Assembly: GCA_019359615.1 (NCBI GenBank)
Contig: JAHHHA010000023.1
Location: 1 to 64,000, forward strand
DNA length: 64,000 nucleotides
Source: Cyanosarcina radialis HA8281-LM2
Lineage (GTDB): Bacteria > Cyanobacteriota > Cyanobacteriia > Cyanobacteriales > CCAP-1448
Reading direction: 5' to 3'
Below, piece by piece: positions 50,983-60,992 of the stretch. Every line of letters begins with the position of its first letter. The stretch's first letter is position 1. The notes beneath the pieces are model-generated. The model made no database searches. It saw only the letters and a program-made list of their open reading frames with translations, and was not told the DNA's origin. The translations under genes were made by a program, and so were the position numbers.

Positions 50983-51873
50983 CTACAAACCTAATTTTTC
51001 TAATACAGGTCGAGTCGAGACAATATGGCGATCTAAACCCAATTCTTTGGGACTAATTCCCAATGCTAAAGCCACTAATTGAGGCAAATGCAATACGGGC
51101 AATCCTAACTTCTGCCCGATGACTTTTTCGACTTCTGGTTGGCGCGAATCGAGATTGAGGTGACATAAAGGACAGGGCGTTACCAAACAATCAGCCCCAG
51201 CTTCTATGGCTTCTCGAACGTGCATTCCTGCCATTTTAAAAGATTGCTCGGTGGCATAGCTAGATAGCGGCCAGCCGCAGCATTGCGTCCGTCCGCGATA
51301 ATATATGGGCGTTGCTCCCACAGCCCGAAAGACATTTTCCATCGATTCTGGCTGGAAGGGATCGTCGTAGGGTATCGTTTTCTGCGCTCTCAGCAAATAG
51401 CAACCATAAAAAGCTGCACACTTCAACCCAGACAATTGACGAGTAACTTTTTGTTGCAGTGCCTCTAAACCGTAATCTCCCACTAAAATCCACAACAGGT
51501 GTTTGACTTCCGCCGTGCCGCGATAAGGAGAGCAGCCTTCTGCTTGCAATAAACCATTAATTTGTCCGACATAAGCCGGATCGGTTTGCTGTAATTTCTG
51601 CAAGCGATCGTTCACATGGCCGATTACCCCTTGACAAGTGCTGCAATGAGTCAAAAGCGGTAAATTAAGTGCTTCTGCTAGGGCAATATTGCGAGCGTTA
51701 ACCGTATCTTCCAACAGTTGGGAATCTTCTTTAAAAGTGCCAGAGCCGCAGCAAGCAGCTTTTTTTAATTCCACTAGTTCGATACCCAAAGCCTGAGTCA
51801 AAGCCGCTGTCGATTGGTAAAGTTCTCGGCAAGCTCCTTGCGCCACACAGCCAGGAAAATAAGCATATTTCAT
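50983..51873 (-). CDS. HdrB-like CCG-domain Fe-S protein
   Basis: The 296-residue protein contains two Cys-rich CCG motifs: A-A-C-C-G-S with H-C-S-T-C-Q-G in the first half, and T-Q-C-C-G-W-P-L with C-P-L-C-H in the second. In heterodisulfide reductase subunit B such motifs bind non-cubane 4Fe-4S clusters. It starts M-K-Y-A-Y-F-P-G-C-V. In cyanobacteria the single HdrB-like protein has no proven substrate; disulfide or quinone redox is likely. It is convergent with the NIL-ferredoxin gene, 35 nt apart, and they could be redox partners. Confidence 0.85.
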   Translation of the reverse strand: MKYAYFPGCVAQGACRELYQSTAALTQALGIELVELKKAACCGSGTFKEDSQLLEDTVNARNIALAEALNLPLLTHCSTCQGVIGHVNDRLQKLQQTDPAYVGQINGLLQAEGCSPYRGTAEVKHLLWILVGDYGLEALQQKVTRQLSGLKCAAFYGCYLLRAQKTIPYDDPFQPESMENVFRAVGATPIYYRGRTQCCGWPLSSYATEQSFKMAGMHVREAIEAGADCLVTPCPLCHLNLDSRQPEVEKVIGQKLGLPVLHLPQLVALALGISPKELGLDRHIVSTRPVLEKLGL

Positions 51874-52117
51874 ATCGCATCAGGGTTAAATTAGGTGGAA
51901 TTACTTGGCAGTTGCATCAACGCTAGACCGATCTTGAGTTTATCAATTTCCTGTGGCGTTGGCGCTAGCCTGTGCGATAGCACGTATCGCCTGCATAAAA
52001 ATACACGAAATTTTCTTCCAAAGTTACCAGATAGAGGGCAATCTCTTTGAGTGGCATCTTGTACCATAGTCAGTAAGCGATCGCCACACTCCTCAAACAC
52101 CAGATTGAAAAAATGAA

Positions 52118-52426
52118 ATGCGTATTATCAGCCGCAGAACTCTCAGGGAGTTCTGGGAAAAACATTCTACTGCAAAACCTGGACTTTTACTTTGGTGCGA
52201 GCGGATCTCGGCAGCCGATTTTCTCAGCTTTAATGACTTACGTAACATCTTTCCATCAGCAGATCTCGTGGGTAATTTCACTGTTTTCAATATTGGAGGT
52301 AACAACTACCGATTAATTACATACATAGACTATGAATATCAAATAGTATTTATTCGAGCCGTGCTTACCCATGCCGAATACGACAAGGAGAATTGGAAAA
52401 ATGACAACTGGTTTGAAAATCCCTAG
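52118..52426 (+). CDS. higB: HigB-family mRNA interferase toxin
   Basis: This 102-residue protein starts M-R-I-I-S-R-R-T-L-R-E-F-W-E-K-H, the HigB N-terminus, and continues with F-N-I-G-G-N-N-Y-R-L-I and I-R-A-V-L-T-H-A-E-Y-D-K-E-N-W. The family is RelE-like and cuts mRNA on ribosomes. The last 26 nt overlap the antitoxin gene. The order toxin-antitoxin is typical of higBA. Confidence 0.92.
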   Translation: MRIISRRTLREFWEKHSTAKPGLLLWCERISAADFLSFNDLRNIFPSADLVGNFTVFNIGGNNYRLITYIDYEYQIVFIRAVLTHAEYDKENWKNDNWFENP

Positions 52427-52805
52427 TAGCTACTACATGGAGCTAATCAATACTTTTCCGCCACGTCCTATTACTAATGATGCCGAGTTAATTGCAATGC
52501 AAAATCGCATTAATCAAATTCTGGATCGAAGTAAAATGACACCAGACGATCGAGATTATTTAAAAATCTTAGGTATGCTGGTTTATGAATACGAAGAAAA
52601 ACATGAGTTGCTGCCACCTATTAAAGGAGTTGAACTGCTAAAGGCTCTGCTAGAAGAGTCTAACCTTCAGCCGCAAGATTTAGATTCTATTTTGAACGGT
52701 GAAGATTCTATTGACCAAATTCCGAACGACGAAATTAAACTAACAGACCACCAAATAGAGCGATTGGCTGCTTTCTTCAAGATCTCTCCTGCGGCTTTCC
52801 GATAA
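52401..52805 (+). CDS. higA: HigA-family antitoxin
   Basis: The ATG at 52401 gives M-T-T-G-L-K-I-P-S-S-Y-Y-M-E-L; a GGAG lies 10 nt upstream inside the toxin gene. The N-terminal half has P-P-R-P-I-T-N-D-A-E-L and Y-L-K-I-L-G-M-L-V-Y-E-Y-E, and a partial Xre helix-turn-helix (L-L-K-A-L-L-E-E-S-N-L then L-A-A-F-F-K-I-S-P-A-A-F) closes the protein. It should bind HigB and repress the pair. Confidence 0.9.
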   Translation: MTTGLKIPSSYYMELINTFPPRPITNDAELIAMQNRINQILDRSKMTPDDRDYLKILGMLVYEYEEKHELLPPIKGVELLKALLEESNLQPQDLDSILNGEDSIDQIPNDEIKLTDHQIERLAAFFKISPAAFR

Positions 52806-53035
52806 AAGTAAAGTGGGACTGGGTGGACGAGAAGACCGAAGCGTTAGGGATCGATCTCAACCCAAGATCGATAAAAGGGAGGCGATCGCTTCTTCAGCCT
52901 AAGACTGATAACCCTTCTGTGCTAACAGCTATAAGTTCTTACTCAAGCGATCGCGCTTTCGGCTAAAATTAATCAATGCTAGAACCAGACAATACCTAAG
53001 CAATCGATTCTAGCAACAGGCGTAGAGGAATACAT

Positions 53036-53287
53036 ATGAGTCAAGCGGAAATTTTTGAAAGAGTCAAAAAGATTATTGCCGAACAATTAGAAGTTGACCC
53101 GGCTGATGTCACTCCAGAAGCCAACTTCGCTAACGATCTGGGTGCAGATTCCCTAGATACAGTGGAATTGGTCATGGCTTTGGAAGAAGAGTTTGATATC
53201 GAGGTGCCCGATGAAGCCGCTGAAAAACTGCTGACAGTTCAGTCTGTAGCAGACTATATTAGCGAGAAAACCACAGCCTCTGCGTAA
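53036..53287 (+). CDS. acpP: acyl carrier protein
   Basis: This 83-residue acidic helical protein carries the phosphopantetheine Ser39 in [10 protein letters not shown]. An AGAGGA ribosome binding site precedes the ATG. It carries acyl intermediates of fatty-acid synthesis. fabF and tkt follow on the same strand, a conserved cyanobacterial order. Confidence 0.98.
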   Translation: MSQAEIFERVKKIIAEQLEVDPADVTPEANFANDLGADSLDTVELVMALEEEFDIEVPDEAAEKLLTVQSVADYISEKTTASA

Positions 53288-53438
53288 AACTAGGGCGGAG
53301 GAGAGAGAAGTGTGGAGTGCTGTAGGAAGTGTGGAGTGTGGAGTGTAGAGTGTGGAGTATAAGAACGCTCCGCCATCTCCCCATCTCCCCCTCTCCCCCT
53401 CCCTTTCCCCCACTGATTTGAATACTCTTACTGGGACG

Positions 53439-54689
53439 ATGACAAATTTCGATCGCAAACGGGTTGTAGTAACGGGCTTAGGCGCAATTACCCCCATTGG
53501 TAACAACCTGACCGAATACTGGGAAGGTCTGCTGGAAGGGCGTAACGGTATTGCTCCGATTACTTTATTTGATGCCTCGCGGCACGATTGCCGCATTGCT
53601 GGCGAGGTGAAAGGCTTCGATCCCCATGAATACCTCGATCGCAAAGAAGCCAAACGGATGGATCGATTTGCCCAGTTTGGAGTTTCAGCTAGCAAGCAAG
53701 CGATCGCTGATGCTAAGTTTGTCATCAACGAACTCAACGCCGAGCAAGTAGGGATCGTCATTGGCACTGGGATCGGCGGGCTGAAAGTTTTAGAAGACCA
53801 ACAAGAGGTCTTCTTGACGCGCGGGCCAGACCGTTGCAGCCCATTTATGATTCCGATGATGATTGCCAACATGGCCGCCGGATTGACCGCTATTCACACT
53901 GGAGCTAAAGGGCCTAACTGCTGTACGGTAACGGCTTGCGCTGCTGGTTCTAACGCGGTAGGAGATGCTTTTCGCCTGATCCAAAGGGGATACGCCCAAG
54001 CGATGATTTGTGGCGGCACGGAAGCAGCGGTTACGCCTTTATCTTTAGCCGGATTTGCCGCTTGCAAAGCTTTATCGACCAGAAACGACGATCCGGCTCG
54101 CGCTTGTCGGCCGTTCGATCGCGGTCGCGATGGCTTTGTCATGGGCGAAGGCTCTGGAATTCTGATCTTAGAAGAACTCGAATACGCTCTCAGTCGGGGA
54201 GCCAGAATTTATGCCGAAATTGTCGGCTACGGCATGACTTGCGACGCTTACCACATTACCGCCCCAGTTCCAGGCGGCGAGGGAGCGGTCAGAGCGATGA
54301 GATTGGCGATGAAAGACGCTGGGATTACTCCAGAACAAGTAAGCTATATCAACGCTCACGGCACTAGTACCCCAGCTAACGACGTTACCGAAACTGCTGC
54401 GATTAAAAATGTCTTGGGAGAATCGGCCGCCAAGGTAGCGGTTAGCTCGACTAAATCGATGACCGGGCATTTGTTAGGTGGCTCTGGCGGTATTGAAGCA
54501 GTAGCGACAGTTATGGCCATAGCTAACGATCGACTGCCGCCGACAATCAATTTAGAGAATCCCGATCCAGAGTGCGACCTCGATTACGTACCGCACCACA
54601 GTCGATCGAAAACAGTAGAAGTGGCACTATCTAATTCTTTTGGGTTTGGGGGCCACAATGTTACGCTAGCATTCAAAAAGTACGTTTAG
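53439..54689 (+). CDS. fabF: beta-ketoacyl-ACP synthase II
   Basis: The product is 416 residues from [15 protein letters not shown]. The condensing triad is present: Cys167 in [10 protein letters not shown], His in N-A-H-G-T-S-T, and His in [10 protein letters not shown] with its Lys. It extends acyl-ACP chains. The frame is open 29 codons further upstream through a CTCCCC/GTGTGGAG repeat tract, which is not native coding sequence. It lies 151 nt after acpP. Confidence 0.97.
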   Translation: MTNFDRKRVVVTGLGAITPIGNNLTEYWEGLLEGRNGIAPITLFDASRHDCRIAGEVKGFDPHEYLDRKEAKRMDRFAQFGVSASKQAIADAKFVINELNAEQVGIVIGTGIGGLKVLEDQQEVFLTRGPDRCSPFMIPMMIANMAAGLTAIHTGAKGPNCCTVTACAAGSNAVGDAFRLIQRGYAQAMICGGTEAAVTPLSLAGFAACKALSTRNDDPARACRPFDRGRDGFVMGEGSGILILEELEYALSRGARIYAEIVGYGMTCDAYHITAPVPGGEGAVRAMRLAMKDAGITPEQVSYINAHGTSTPANDVTETAAIKNVLGESAAKVAVSSTKSMTGHLLGGSGGIEAVATVMAIANDRLPPTINLENPDPECDLDYVPHHSRSKTVEVALSNSFGFGGHNVTLAFKKYV

Positions 54690-54888
54690 TTGAGTTCGCA
54701 ATTCGGCAACGAACGGCGAAAGATAAAGCTAGCTGATGAAAAAATTTTGTCGTTTATATGAAAGCAGATGACTAACGATCCCCATATATGGGACGATCTT
54801 TAATGCCTGCTTGAGGTAGAGTCAGAGCGTTTATATCTGCTACCCGCCTACATCAGAGTGCTACTGAAGTCGTTAATCACAAGAGACT

Positions 54889-56901
54889 ATGGCTGTTGCA
54901 ACCCAATCCCTCGAAGAACTTTGTATTAATTCAATTCGCTTTCTAGCAATTGACGCTGTAGAAAAGGCAAAATCCGGTCATCCGGGATTGCCAATGGGTG
55001 CGGCTCCCATGGCATTTGTCCTTTGGGATCGTTTCCTGAAATTTAACCCGAAAAACCCGAAATGGCCCAACCGCGATCGATTCGTCCTCTCAGCCGGCCA
55101 CGGTTGTATGTTACAGTACGCGCTCCTGCATTTGACTGGCTACGACAGCGTGACGTTGGATGACATCAAACAGTTCCGTCAGTGGGGTTCTCGGACTCCC
55201 GGACACCCAGAAAACTTTGAAACTGAAGGAATAGAAGTCACTACCGGCCCGTTGGGACAAGGAATCGCCAATGGAGTCGGTTTGGCCATGGCAGAGGCGC
55301 ACCTGGCAGCTAGATTTAATAAACCCGATGCCAAAATTGTCGATCAGTATACCTACGTGATTTTGGGCGACGGCTGCAACATGGAAGGGGTTTCAGGGGA
55401 AGCTTGCTCCTTAGCCGGACACTTGGGATTGGGCAAACTGATCGCCCTGTACGACGACAACCATATCTCGATCGACGGTTCTACTGACGTTTCCTTCACT
55501 GAAGATGTCAGCAAGCGGTTTGAAGCCTACGGTTGGCACGTCCAGCACGTCGAAAATGGTAACGACGACTTAGCCGCCATTGAAAAAGCGATCGCGGCCG
55601 CTAAAGCCGTTACCGATAAGCCCTCGATGATTAAAGTCACCACCACCATCGGTTACGGTTCGCCCAACAAGGCCAACACCGCTGGCGTTCACGGTGCGGC
55701 CCTCGGTGGAGATGAAGTGACAGCCACTCGCCAAAATTTGGGTTGGGAATACGAACCCTTTACCGTCCCAGGCGATGCCGTCAATCATATGCGGAAAGCT
55801 GTAGAGCGGGGTGCCAACTACGAAGCTGAGTGGAATCAAACCTTTGCTAACTACAAAGCCAAGTATCCCGAAGAAGCAGCAGAATTCGAGCGGTTAGTTA
55901 AGGGCGAACTCCCTCAAGGGTGGGAGAAAGCATTACCGACTTACACGGCTGAAGATAAACCCCTAGCTACTCGTAAAACTTCCGAAAATACTCTTAACGC
56001 CCTCGCTCCGGTTTTACCAGAGTTGATCGGCGGTTCTGCCGACCTTACCCACTCCAACTTAACCTTACTGAAGGTTTCGGGAGATTTCCAAAAAGGTCAA
56101 TACCAAAACCGCAACTTGCGGTTTGGCGTGCGAGAACACGGCATGGGAGCGATTTGTAACGGGATTGCCCTACATACTCCAGGATTCATTCCCTACTGCG
56201 CTACCTTCTTGGTATTTGCTGACTATATGCGGGCGGCAATTCGGCTTTCGGCTCTATCTCAAGCTGGCGTGATTTATGTCATGACCCACGACTCGGTGGC
56301 TTTGGGAGAAGACGGTCCGACTCACCAGCCAGTAGAAACGATAGCTTCCCTGCGGGCAATTCCTAACCTCACCGTGATGCGTCCGGCTGATGGCAACGAA
56401 ACCTCTGGGGCTTATAAAGTAGCAATAGAAAACGCTGCTAAGCACGCTCCCACGCTCTTAGCCCTCTCCCGTCAAGCATTGCCACAACTAGCTGGCAGCA
56501 GTATCGAAGGCGTGACTAAGGGAGCATACATCCTCTCGGATAGCAACGGTACGCCAGATATTATCCTGATCGGTACTGGTAGCGAAGTTCCCCTCTGCGT
56601 CGATGCTGCCAAGCAGCTATCGGCTGAAGGTAAGAAAGTCCGCGTCGTTTCCATGCCTTCCTGGGAAGTTTTCGACGCTCAAAGTGCCGAATATCGCGAG
56701 TCGGTATTGCCCAAAGCTGTCACCAAGCGGTTAGCGGTGGAAGCTGCTTCTAGTTTCGGTTGGTGCCGTTATTTGGGCAGCGAAGGTGCGATGGTTAGCA
56801 TCGAGCGATTTGGGGCTTCTGCACCTGACAAGGTGGTATTAGCCAAGTTCGGCTACACGGTAGATAACGTCGTTGCCAAAGCGAAAGAGCTTTTAGGCTA
56901 A
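54889..56901 (+). CDS. tkt: transketolase
   Basis: This 670-residue thiamine-diphosphate enzyme serves the Calvin cycle and the oxidative pentose phosphate pathway. It contains [16 protein letters not shown], the ThDP/Mg motif G-D-G-C-N-M-E-G, and [10 protein letters not shown] in the pyrimidine domain with the catalytic Glu. The length is standard. It is followed by a strong 21-bp hairpin shared with the convergent gene. Confidence 0.98.
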   Translation: MAVATQSLEELCINSIRFLAIDAVEKAKSGHPGLPMGAAPMAFVLWDRFLKFNPKNPKWPNRDRFVLSAGHGCMLQYALLHLTGYDSVTLDDIKQFRQWGSRTPGHPENFETEGIEVTTGPLGQGIANGVGLAMAEAHLAARFNKPDAKIVDQYTYVILGDGCNMEGVSGEACSLAGHLGLGKLIALYDDNHISIDGSTDVSFTEDVSKRFEAYGWHVQHVENGNDDLAAIEKAIAAAKAVTDKPSMIKVTTTIGYGSPNKANTAGVHGAALGGDEVTATRQNLGWEYEPFTVPGDAVNHMRKAVERGANYEAEWNQTFANYKAKYPEEAAEFERLVKGELPQGWEKALPTYTAEDKPLATRKTSENTLNALAPVLPELIGGSADLTHSNLTLLKVSGDFQKGQYQNRNLRFGVREHGMGAICNGIALHTPGFIPYCATFLVFADYMRAAIRLSALSQAGVIYVMTHDSVALGEDGPTHQPVETIASLRAIPNLTVMRPADGNETSGAYKVAIENAAKHAPTLLALSRQALPQLAGSSIEGVTKGAYILSDSNGTPDIILIGTGSEVPLCVDAAKQLSAEGKKVRVVSMPSWEVFDAQSAEYRESVLPKAVTKRLAVEAASSFGWCRYLGSEGAMVSIERFGASAPDKVVLAKFGYTVDNVVAKAKELLG

Positions 56902-56922
56902 TACCAAATCCAGCCCTTAGCC

Positions 56923-56968
56923 CCCGATTAAAAAGCTACCGTGTATGCACGGTAGCTTTTTAATCGGG
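56923..56968. terminator. bidirectional terminator between tkt and the K+ channel gene
   Basis: A perfect 21-bp stem (56923-56943 with 56948-56968) with a 4-nt loop TATG contains AAAAA in the left arm and TTTTT in the right arm. It lies 21 nt after the tkt stop and about 100 nt after the stop of the opposing gene. Confidence 0.85.
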
Positions 56969-57070
56969 AATGCGATTGAAGTCCTCCTGCTTGGTGCAAG
57001 CTGCACGGCAAGGTTTCCTCAAGGCCATACAGGTTGCCCTTTCAGCCGCAACCGCTGCTTGCCTGGGTAC

Positions 57071-59140
57071 TTATGATGCAGAAATCGAGCTAGCTTTAAC
57101 TAGCAGCCGATTCAACTCTCTGACTAAGCGTTGGGCTTGATGCTTGTAGAGGAAAAATGGCAAGGTTTGAGGCAATCGATTCATTAAGTCTCTAGCCGTT
57201 TTCAGACTGCACCCAGAAATCCGAGCGATCGCATTAGCGCCCTCAAATTCAGCATCTGGGGTGCGAGCGGTTTCTACTCGCACTTGCCAGGTGCGAGCGG
57301 CTAAATTGAGTTTTCTTTGCTCGATCCGTTGCAACCCTTCAATCGTGGCTAAAACTACCAAGCGATCGCCGCTGGCCAATCGAATATCGTCTGAGGGCAT
57401 CAAGGTAGATGCCTTGCCAGCTTGGGCGTGGAGAATCGGGACGACATCGTAACCGTAAGCCACCTCTGCCAGGAGCAACCCATTAATGGAATCGCCAGGT
57501 TCGATTTGATATTCGGTGACTAAAATTGTTTGGTTGTTCAAACGAAACAAATTGATAATATTTTCCCCAAAGGCTCCCCCAGCAAATGCTTCAGCCGCCA
57601 CCGCGTCAACTCCCAAAACTTGAGCCGTTGGCAATAGTTCGGTTAGATGGGCCTCCAGTCGGATGCCAGAAGTGCGAATTACTAGGTGGCTGGTAGGATT
57701 GAGCGATCGCGCCATCAACGCCACTTCTAAGTTGAGGATTTCATCATCAGTCACCACCGCGACGCTTTTGGCGGTTCCCAGATTCGCTTTCGCCAAAGCC
57801 TCGGTCAAATTTCCAGTAATCAGCGGCATTTGGGGCAAAATCGTCGGGTCGAAATCGGGATTGAGGGTAATACCTACTATAGGTTGTTGTAATTCTTGCA
57901 ACCTAGCAGCTACTTGCTGGCCGACTCTACCAAGTCCGACGATCGCAACATGGTTTTGGGCGGGAACTGGGGGGCGCTGTTTGACAAACTGGAACTTAGC
58001 AGACAACAACGCCTCTGTTAGTAGGGCATACAATATTCCCACAAAGATGGTTCCAGTTACCGTCAGCCCTAAGCTAAATAACTGCAACCACCAAGGAATT
58101 GTGGCATTTGGGGGAAAGTTGCCAAATAGATCCCCATATCCTCCCAAAAGCAGCCAAGCAGTGGCATAAAAAGCCGAAAGCCAAGTAGATTGCGGATAGT
58201 ACCACTGAAGCAACACTGTACCAGCAAACAATAGCACCAAAACGACGAAGCTAGAGAGCAGGGCCACTCGCCGGATTTGCTGTCGCCAACTTAACTGCCA
58301 GAACTCAGCTAATTGTCGTTTGAGATTCCCGAACCAGCGGTAGAGCGCCTTTACTCCTCGATGCTCTCTGGAGTGTCGAGTTGAAGTGACTAGGGGGCGA
58401 TGCGTGCTACCGCACTGCTCTCTAGCGCCAACGCTTTGCAGGGAAAACGAGTCGATCGCTTCGATGTAAACTAAAGTGTTTCCAGCACTGACGATCGCCT
58501 CTGGTTCCCATTGATGCAAGTCGGGGAAAAACCGGGCAAATTGTGGGGCGCAAGCGATCATTCGGCGGGTGCGGGTATCTAATTCATGCAACCGTCTGGT
58601 ATTCAACCACTGACTTCCTGGCAGGGACGCAGCCTTGGAGGGAATGCTAGTAACTCCATCGATCTGACGTTTGATTATCCGCAGTTTCTGCCCGTCTAAA
58701 TCGAACAATCCCAAGGTTTCAGTCCCAAAAGCCGCCAGCCCCAAAGCTGAAGTAGATAGTTGGGCGGGATCGAAGGCGATAAAATTGCCTAGTTGCTCGC
58801 TCAAAAGCTGATTGAGATTTTCCTTGGCAGAGCGGACAACTAAGCGCGTGCGAGGATTAATCTGGCGTACCGCCAAAGCAGTTTCAGCGTTAACTTGTTC
58901 GCTATTTGTGACTAATAGGGCTGCCCGACACCGCTGGATCTGGGCTGCTTCTAAAACTGAATTATGGCGACAGTCGCCCACAATTAAGTCCTCTAATAAA
59001 TCCGGGAGGTTAGGAATTTCCCAGTTCTGGGGTGGAGATCGATCGATCGCGATTGCGATTGCCCCAAATTCTTTCAGGGCTAAGACGCAGTGTTGCCCTA
59101 AACTACCCAATCCACAGACTAAAAACCGATCCATCTGCAT
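57071..59140 (-). CDS. two-RCK (TrkA-N) potassium channel-like protein
   Basis: This 689-residue protein has an N-terminal TrkA-N domain (R-F-L-V-C-G-L-G-S-L-G-Q), a membrane domain with helices at about 290-312 and 355-380 around a pore-like loop A-W-L-L-L-G-G-Y-G-D-L-F-G, a second TrkA-N domain (V-A-I-V-G-L-G-R-V-G-Q-Q) and a TrkA-C domain (about 540-620). G-G-Y-G-D fits the K+ selectivity filter, but the usual T-V/T-x preceding residues are altered. The first ATG overlaps the stop of the CHAD gene (TAATG), so the two are translationally coupled. Confidence 0.9.
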   Translation of the reverse strand: MQMDRFLVCGLGSLGQHCVLALKEFGAIAIAIDRSPPQNWEIPNLPDLLEDLIVGDCRHNSVLEAAQIQRCRAALLVTNSEQVNAETALAVRQINPRTRLVVRSAKENLNQLLSEQLGNFIAFDPAQLSTSALGLAAFGTETLGLFDLDGQKLRIIKRQIDGVTSIPSKAASLPGSQWLNTRRLHELDTRTRRMIACAPQFARFFPDLHQWEPEAIVSAGNTLVYIEAIDSFSLQSVGAREQCGSTHRPLVTSTRHSREHRGVKALYRWFGNLKRQLAEFWQLSWRQQIRRVALLSSFVVLVLLFAGTVLLQWYYPQSTWLSAFYATAWLLLGGYGDLFGNFPPNATIPWWLQLFSLGLTVTGTIFVGILYALLTEALLSAKFQFVKQRPPVPAQNHVAIVGLGRVGQQVAARLQELQQPIVGITLNPDFDPTILPQMPLITGNLTEALAKANLGTAKSVAVVTDDEILNLEVALMARSLNPTSHLVIRTSGIRLEAHLTELLPTAQVLGVDAVAAEAFAGGAFGENIINLFRLNNQTILVTEYQIEPGDSINGLLLAEVAYGYDVVPILHAQAGKASTLMPSDDIRLASGDRLVVLATIEGLQRIEQRKLNLAARTWQVRVETARTPDAEFEGANAIARISGCSLKTARDLMNRLPQTLPFFLYKHQAQRLVRELNRLLVKASSISAS

Positions 59141-60105
59141 TATGAATTCGGACTTGATATGACTGGATTTAATAATTGTAAATATAAATCTTGTCGAGTT
59201 TCACGGGTTACGTACTTCTGTTGTAAAATTTGCCACTCTTTCCAGGAATCATAGCGGTTTTGATCTAGCCGATCGAATAAGGTAGGCAGTCGATCTTTTT
59301 GGTCTAAATCTAAGGTTTTTCCTAAAAAATCTCCTAAAACAAAAGAATCTTGAATTGTTCCTAAGACTTCTTGAATTGCCTTTATATCCGCAATGTAGTC
59401 TTGATAGTTGTCTCCATATAAATCTGCAAATAATTCCATTTGATAGCGCGATCGCTTGGTTTGCTTGCGTAAGTCGTGAAATAATTTAGCATTAGTCGTC
59501 AAGAGTTCTTCTGCTCGATCGATTCCCTCACCATCGTTCGAGTCTAACCCTATCCACCAAGCGGGATGCAATAACAGTTGACTGACGGTAGGCAACAATA
59601 AACTCGGCAAGATTTCTCGAATGTCAACGCTAGCTAATTGTTGATATTTTGGTTCTGCCAACCACTTTTTAAAAGCCTGCTTTAAGTCTTGATACTTTTT
59701 TCCTTCAAGTACCGATTTTACTGCTTCTAAGGCTTGCGATCGCTGTTTTTCTAGCCGTTCTAAAACAACTTTCACGCGCTTGTTTTCTGCTGCGGGTAAA
59801 GTTGGCTGATAGCGCTGTTCGATTGTTTCTTTAAGGACATCTAAATCTCGTAAATCTCCTAAAATTCTAGCCACCTTACCAATTGGTTTTTCTTTGGCAT
59901 CTTTAGGTAACTTGACGGCTAGAGCAAAACCTGTCACCGCCGAACGCAAGCGACGCATACCGACTCGCATTTGATGCAATTCTTCTGGTTCTTTATCTTT
60001 AAGAACGAGATCCTCATGTTTGAGGATTTTCTGAAAGTGTTTTTCTATTCCTAGATATGCCCAATCTCCCAGAGTTTTGGCTCGTTCTATGCTCTCTTCT
60101 TTCAT
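59140..60105 (-). CDS. CHAD-domain protein
   Basis: The product has about 321 residues. It has the conserved H-Q-M-R-V-G-M-R-R-L-R-S-A and L-G-D-L-R-D-L-D-V-L blocks of the first half and H-D-L-R-K-Q-T-K-R-S-R-Y in the second. CHAD domains are helical bundles with a basic groove that bind polyphosphate. The ATG at 60105 is preferred; a GTG at 60117 is possible. The overlap with the K+ channel gene suggests a link between polyphosphate and potassium handling, which is inference. Confidence 0.9.
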   Translation of the reverse strand: MKEESIERAKTLGDWAYLGIEKHFQKILKHEDLVLKDKEPEELHQMRVGMRRLRSAVTGFALAVKLPKDAKEKPIGKVARILGDLRDLDVLKETIEQRYQPTLPAAENKRVKVVLERLEKQRSQALEAVKSVLEGKKYQDLKQAFKKWLAEPKYQQLASVDIREILPSLLLPTVSQLLLHPAWWIGLDSNDGEGIDRAEELLTTNAKLFHDLRKQTKRSRYQMELFADLYGDNYQDYIADIKAIQEVLGTIQDSFVLGDFLGKTLDLDQKDRLPTLFDRLDQNRYDSWKEWQILQQKYVTRETRQDLYLQLLNPVISSPNS

Positions 60106-60265
60106 ATTAAACTGCACTAGCTCTCAATTTTTAGCAGAGTCAAATTTTATCGCGGAATTATTTTAATTATATCTCGTATCGTTGGCTACAGTTTTGTTTT
60201 ATAACCTCTTCTTAACCATAAATTAAATTAACTATAATTTTTAAAGGTATGAGTATGTATGCGCT

Positions 60266-60820
60266 CTAGGTAGAAGAACGCTGTCCGAGAAAATTCAACC
60301 CTAAGAAAATGGCAGCAACAGTACCCGATACGGCTATTTCTCCAGAGGCAACTCTAGCGATCGCTTCAGAAATCGGAATTAATACAACTTCAATATCTTC
60401 TGTTAAATCTAACATTTGCTGCGACGCTGGCTGGACTCCTTCAGCCAGAAATAAATGAATTTGATTGGTATCTTTGACGGGATTATCGTATAAAGTTGCT
60501 AATTTAATTAATTGCTGGGCGACATATCCGGTTTCTTCTTCTAATTCTCTAGCAGCCGCGATCGCGCTATCTTCTTCCTTAGCGTTAAAAGCTCCGGCCG
60601 GTAATTCTAATAAAATTTCTCCGACGGCATGACGGTATTGCCTGACAAAGACGATTTCTTGTTGTGGTGTTAGGGGAAATACTAAAGCGATATCATCTCT
60701 GACGTTGACAAAAAAGTCATCAATAATTTCTCCCGTAGGTAGTTCGATTTTATCTTGCCTGACCTGACACCATTTATTATTGATGACAAACTGCGATCGC
60801 TGGATTTTCCATTTTTCCAT
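60266..60820 (-). CDS. NUDIX hydrolase (ADP-ribose pyrophosphatase-like)
   Basis: The 184-residue protein has L-E-L-P-A-G-A-F then the Nudix box ending A-A-A-R-E-L-E-E-E-T-G-Y. The spacing between the first Gly and the R-E-L is one residue longer than the standard box. Upstream V-F-V-R-Q-Y-R-H-A-V-G-E and the D-D-F-F-V segment match the ADP-sugar pyrophosphatase group. It probably hydrolyses ADP-ribose to AMP and ribose-5-phosphate. It is transcribed alone. Confidence 0.92.
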   Translation of the reverse strand: MEKWKIQRSQFVINNKWCQVRQDKIELPTGEIIDDFFVNVRDDIALVFPLTPQQEIVFVRQYRHAVGEILLELPAGAFNAKEEDSAIAAARELEEETGYVAQQLIKLATLYDNPVKDTNQIHLFLAEGVQPASQQMLDLTEDIEVVLIPISEAIARVASGEIAVSGTVAAIFLGLNFLGQRSST

Positions 60821-60914
60821 GATTTGATGAGAAATGCGGGCACATCTCTACAAATTCTAGAGGAAATCGTCAGGTTCTATTCCCAGCGATCGCTACCAAC
60901 GCTATATCTAGAGA

Positions 60915-60962
60915 CATGACGGTAGGGTTCGTTGGGTTTCCTACCGTCAACCCAACCTACAT
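60915..60962. repeat. dispersed repeat with GACGGTAGG/CCTACCGTC and CAACCCAACCTAC
   Basis: The hairpin GACGGTAGG..CCTACCGTC encloses GTTGGGTTT and is followed by CAACCCAACCTAC, related to 14602-14672. Confidence 0.7.
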
Positions 60963-60992
60963 CTACTCCCCTTTACCCCTCTTCCCTATGCC

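Noticed and set aside
51891-52100. 69-codon minus-strand frame downstream of HigB's start region
   Set aside because: Contains a repeat-like GCGATAGCACGTATCGC palindrome and no family match; may be a decayed gene, but the support is too weak to list.
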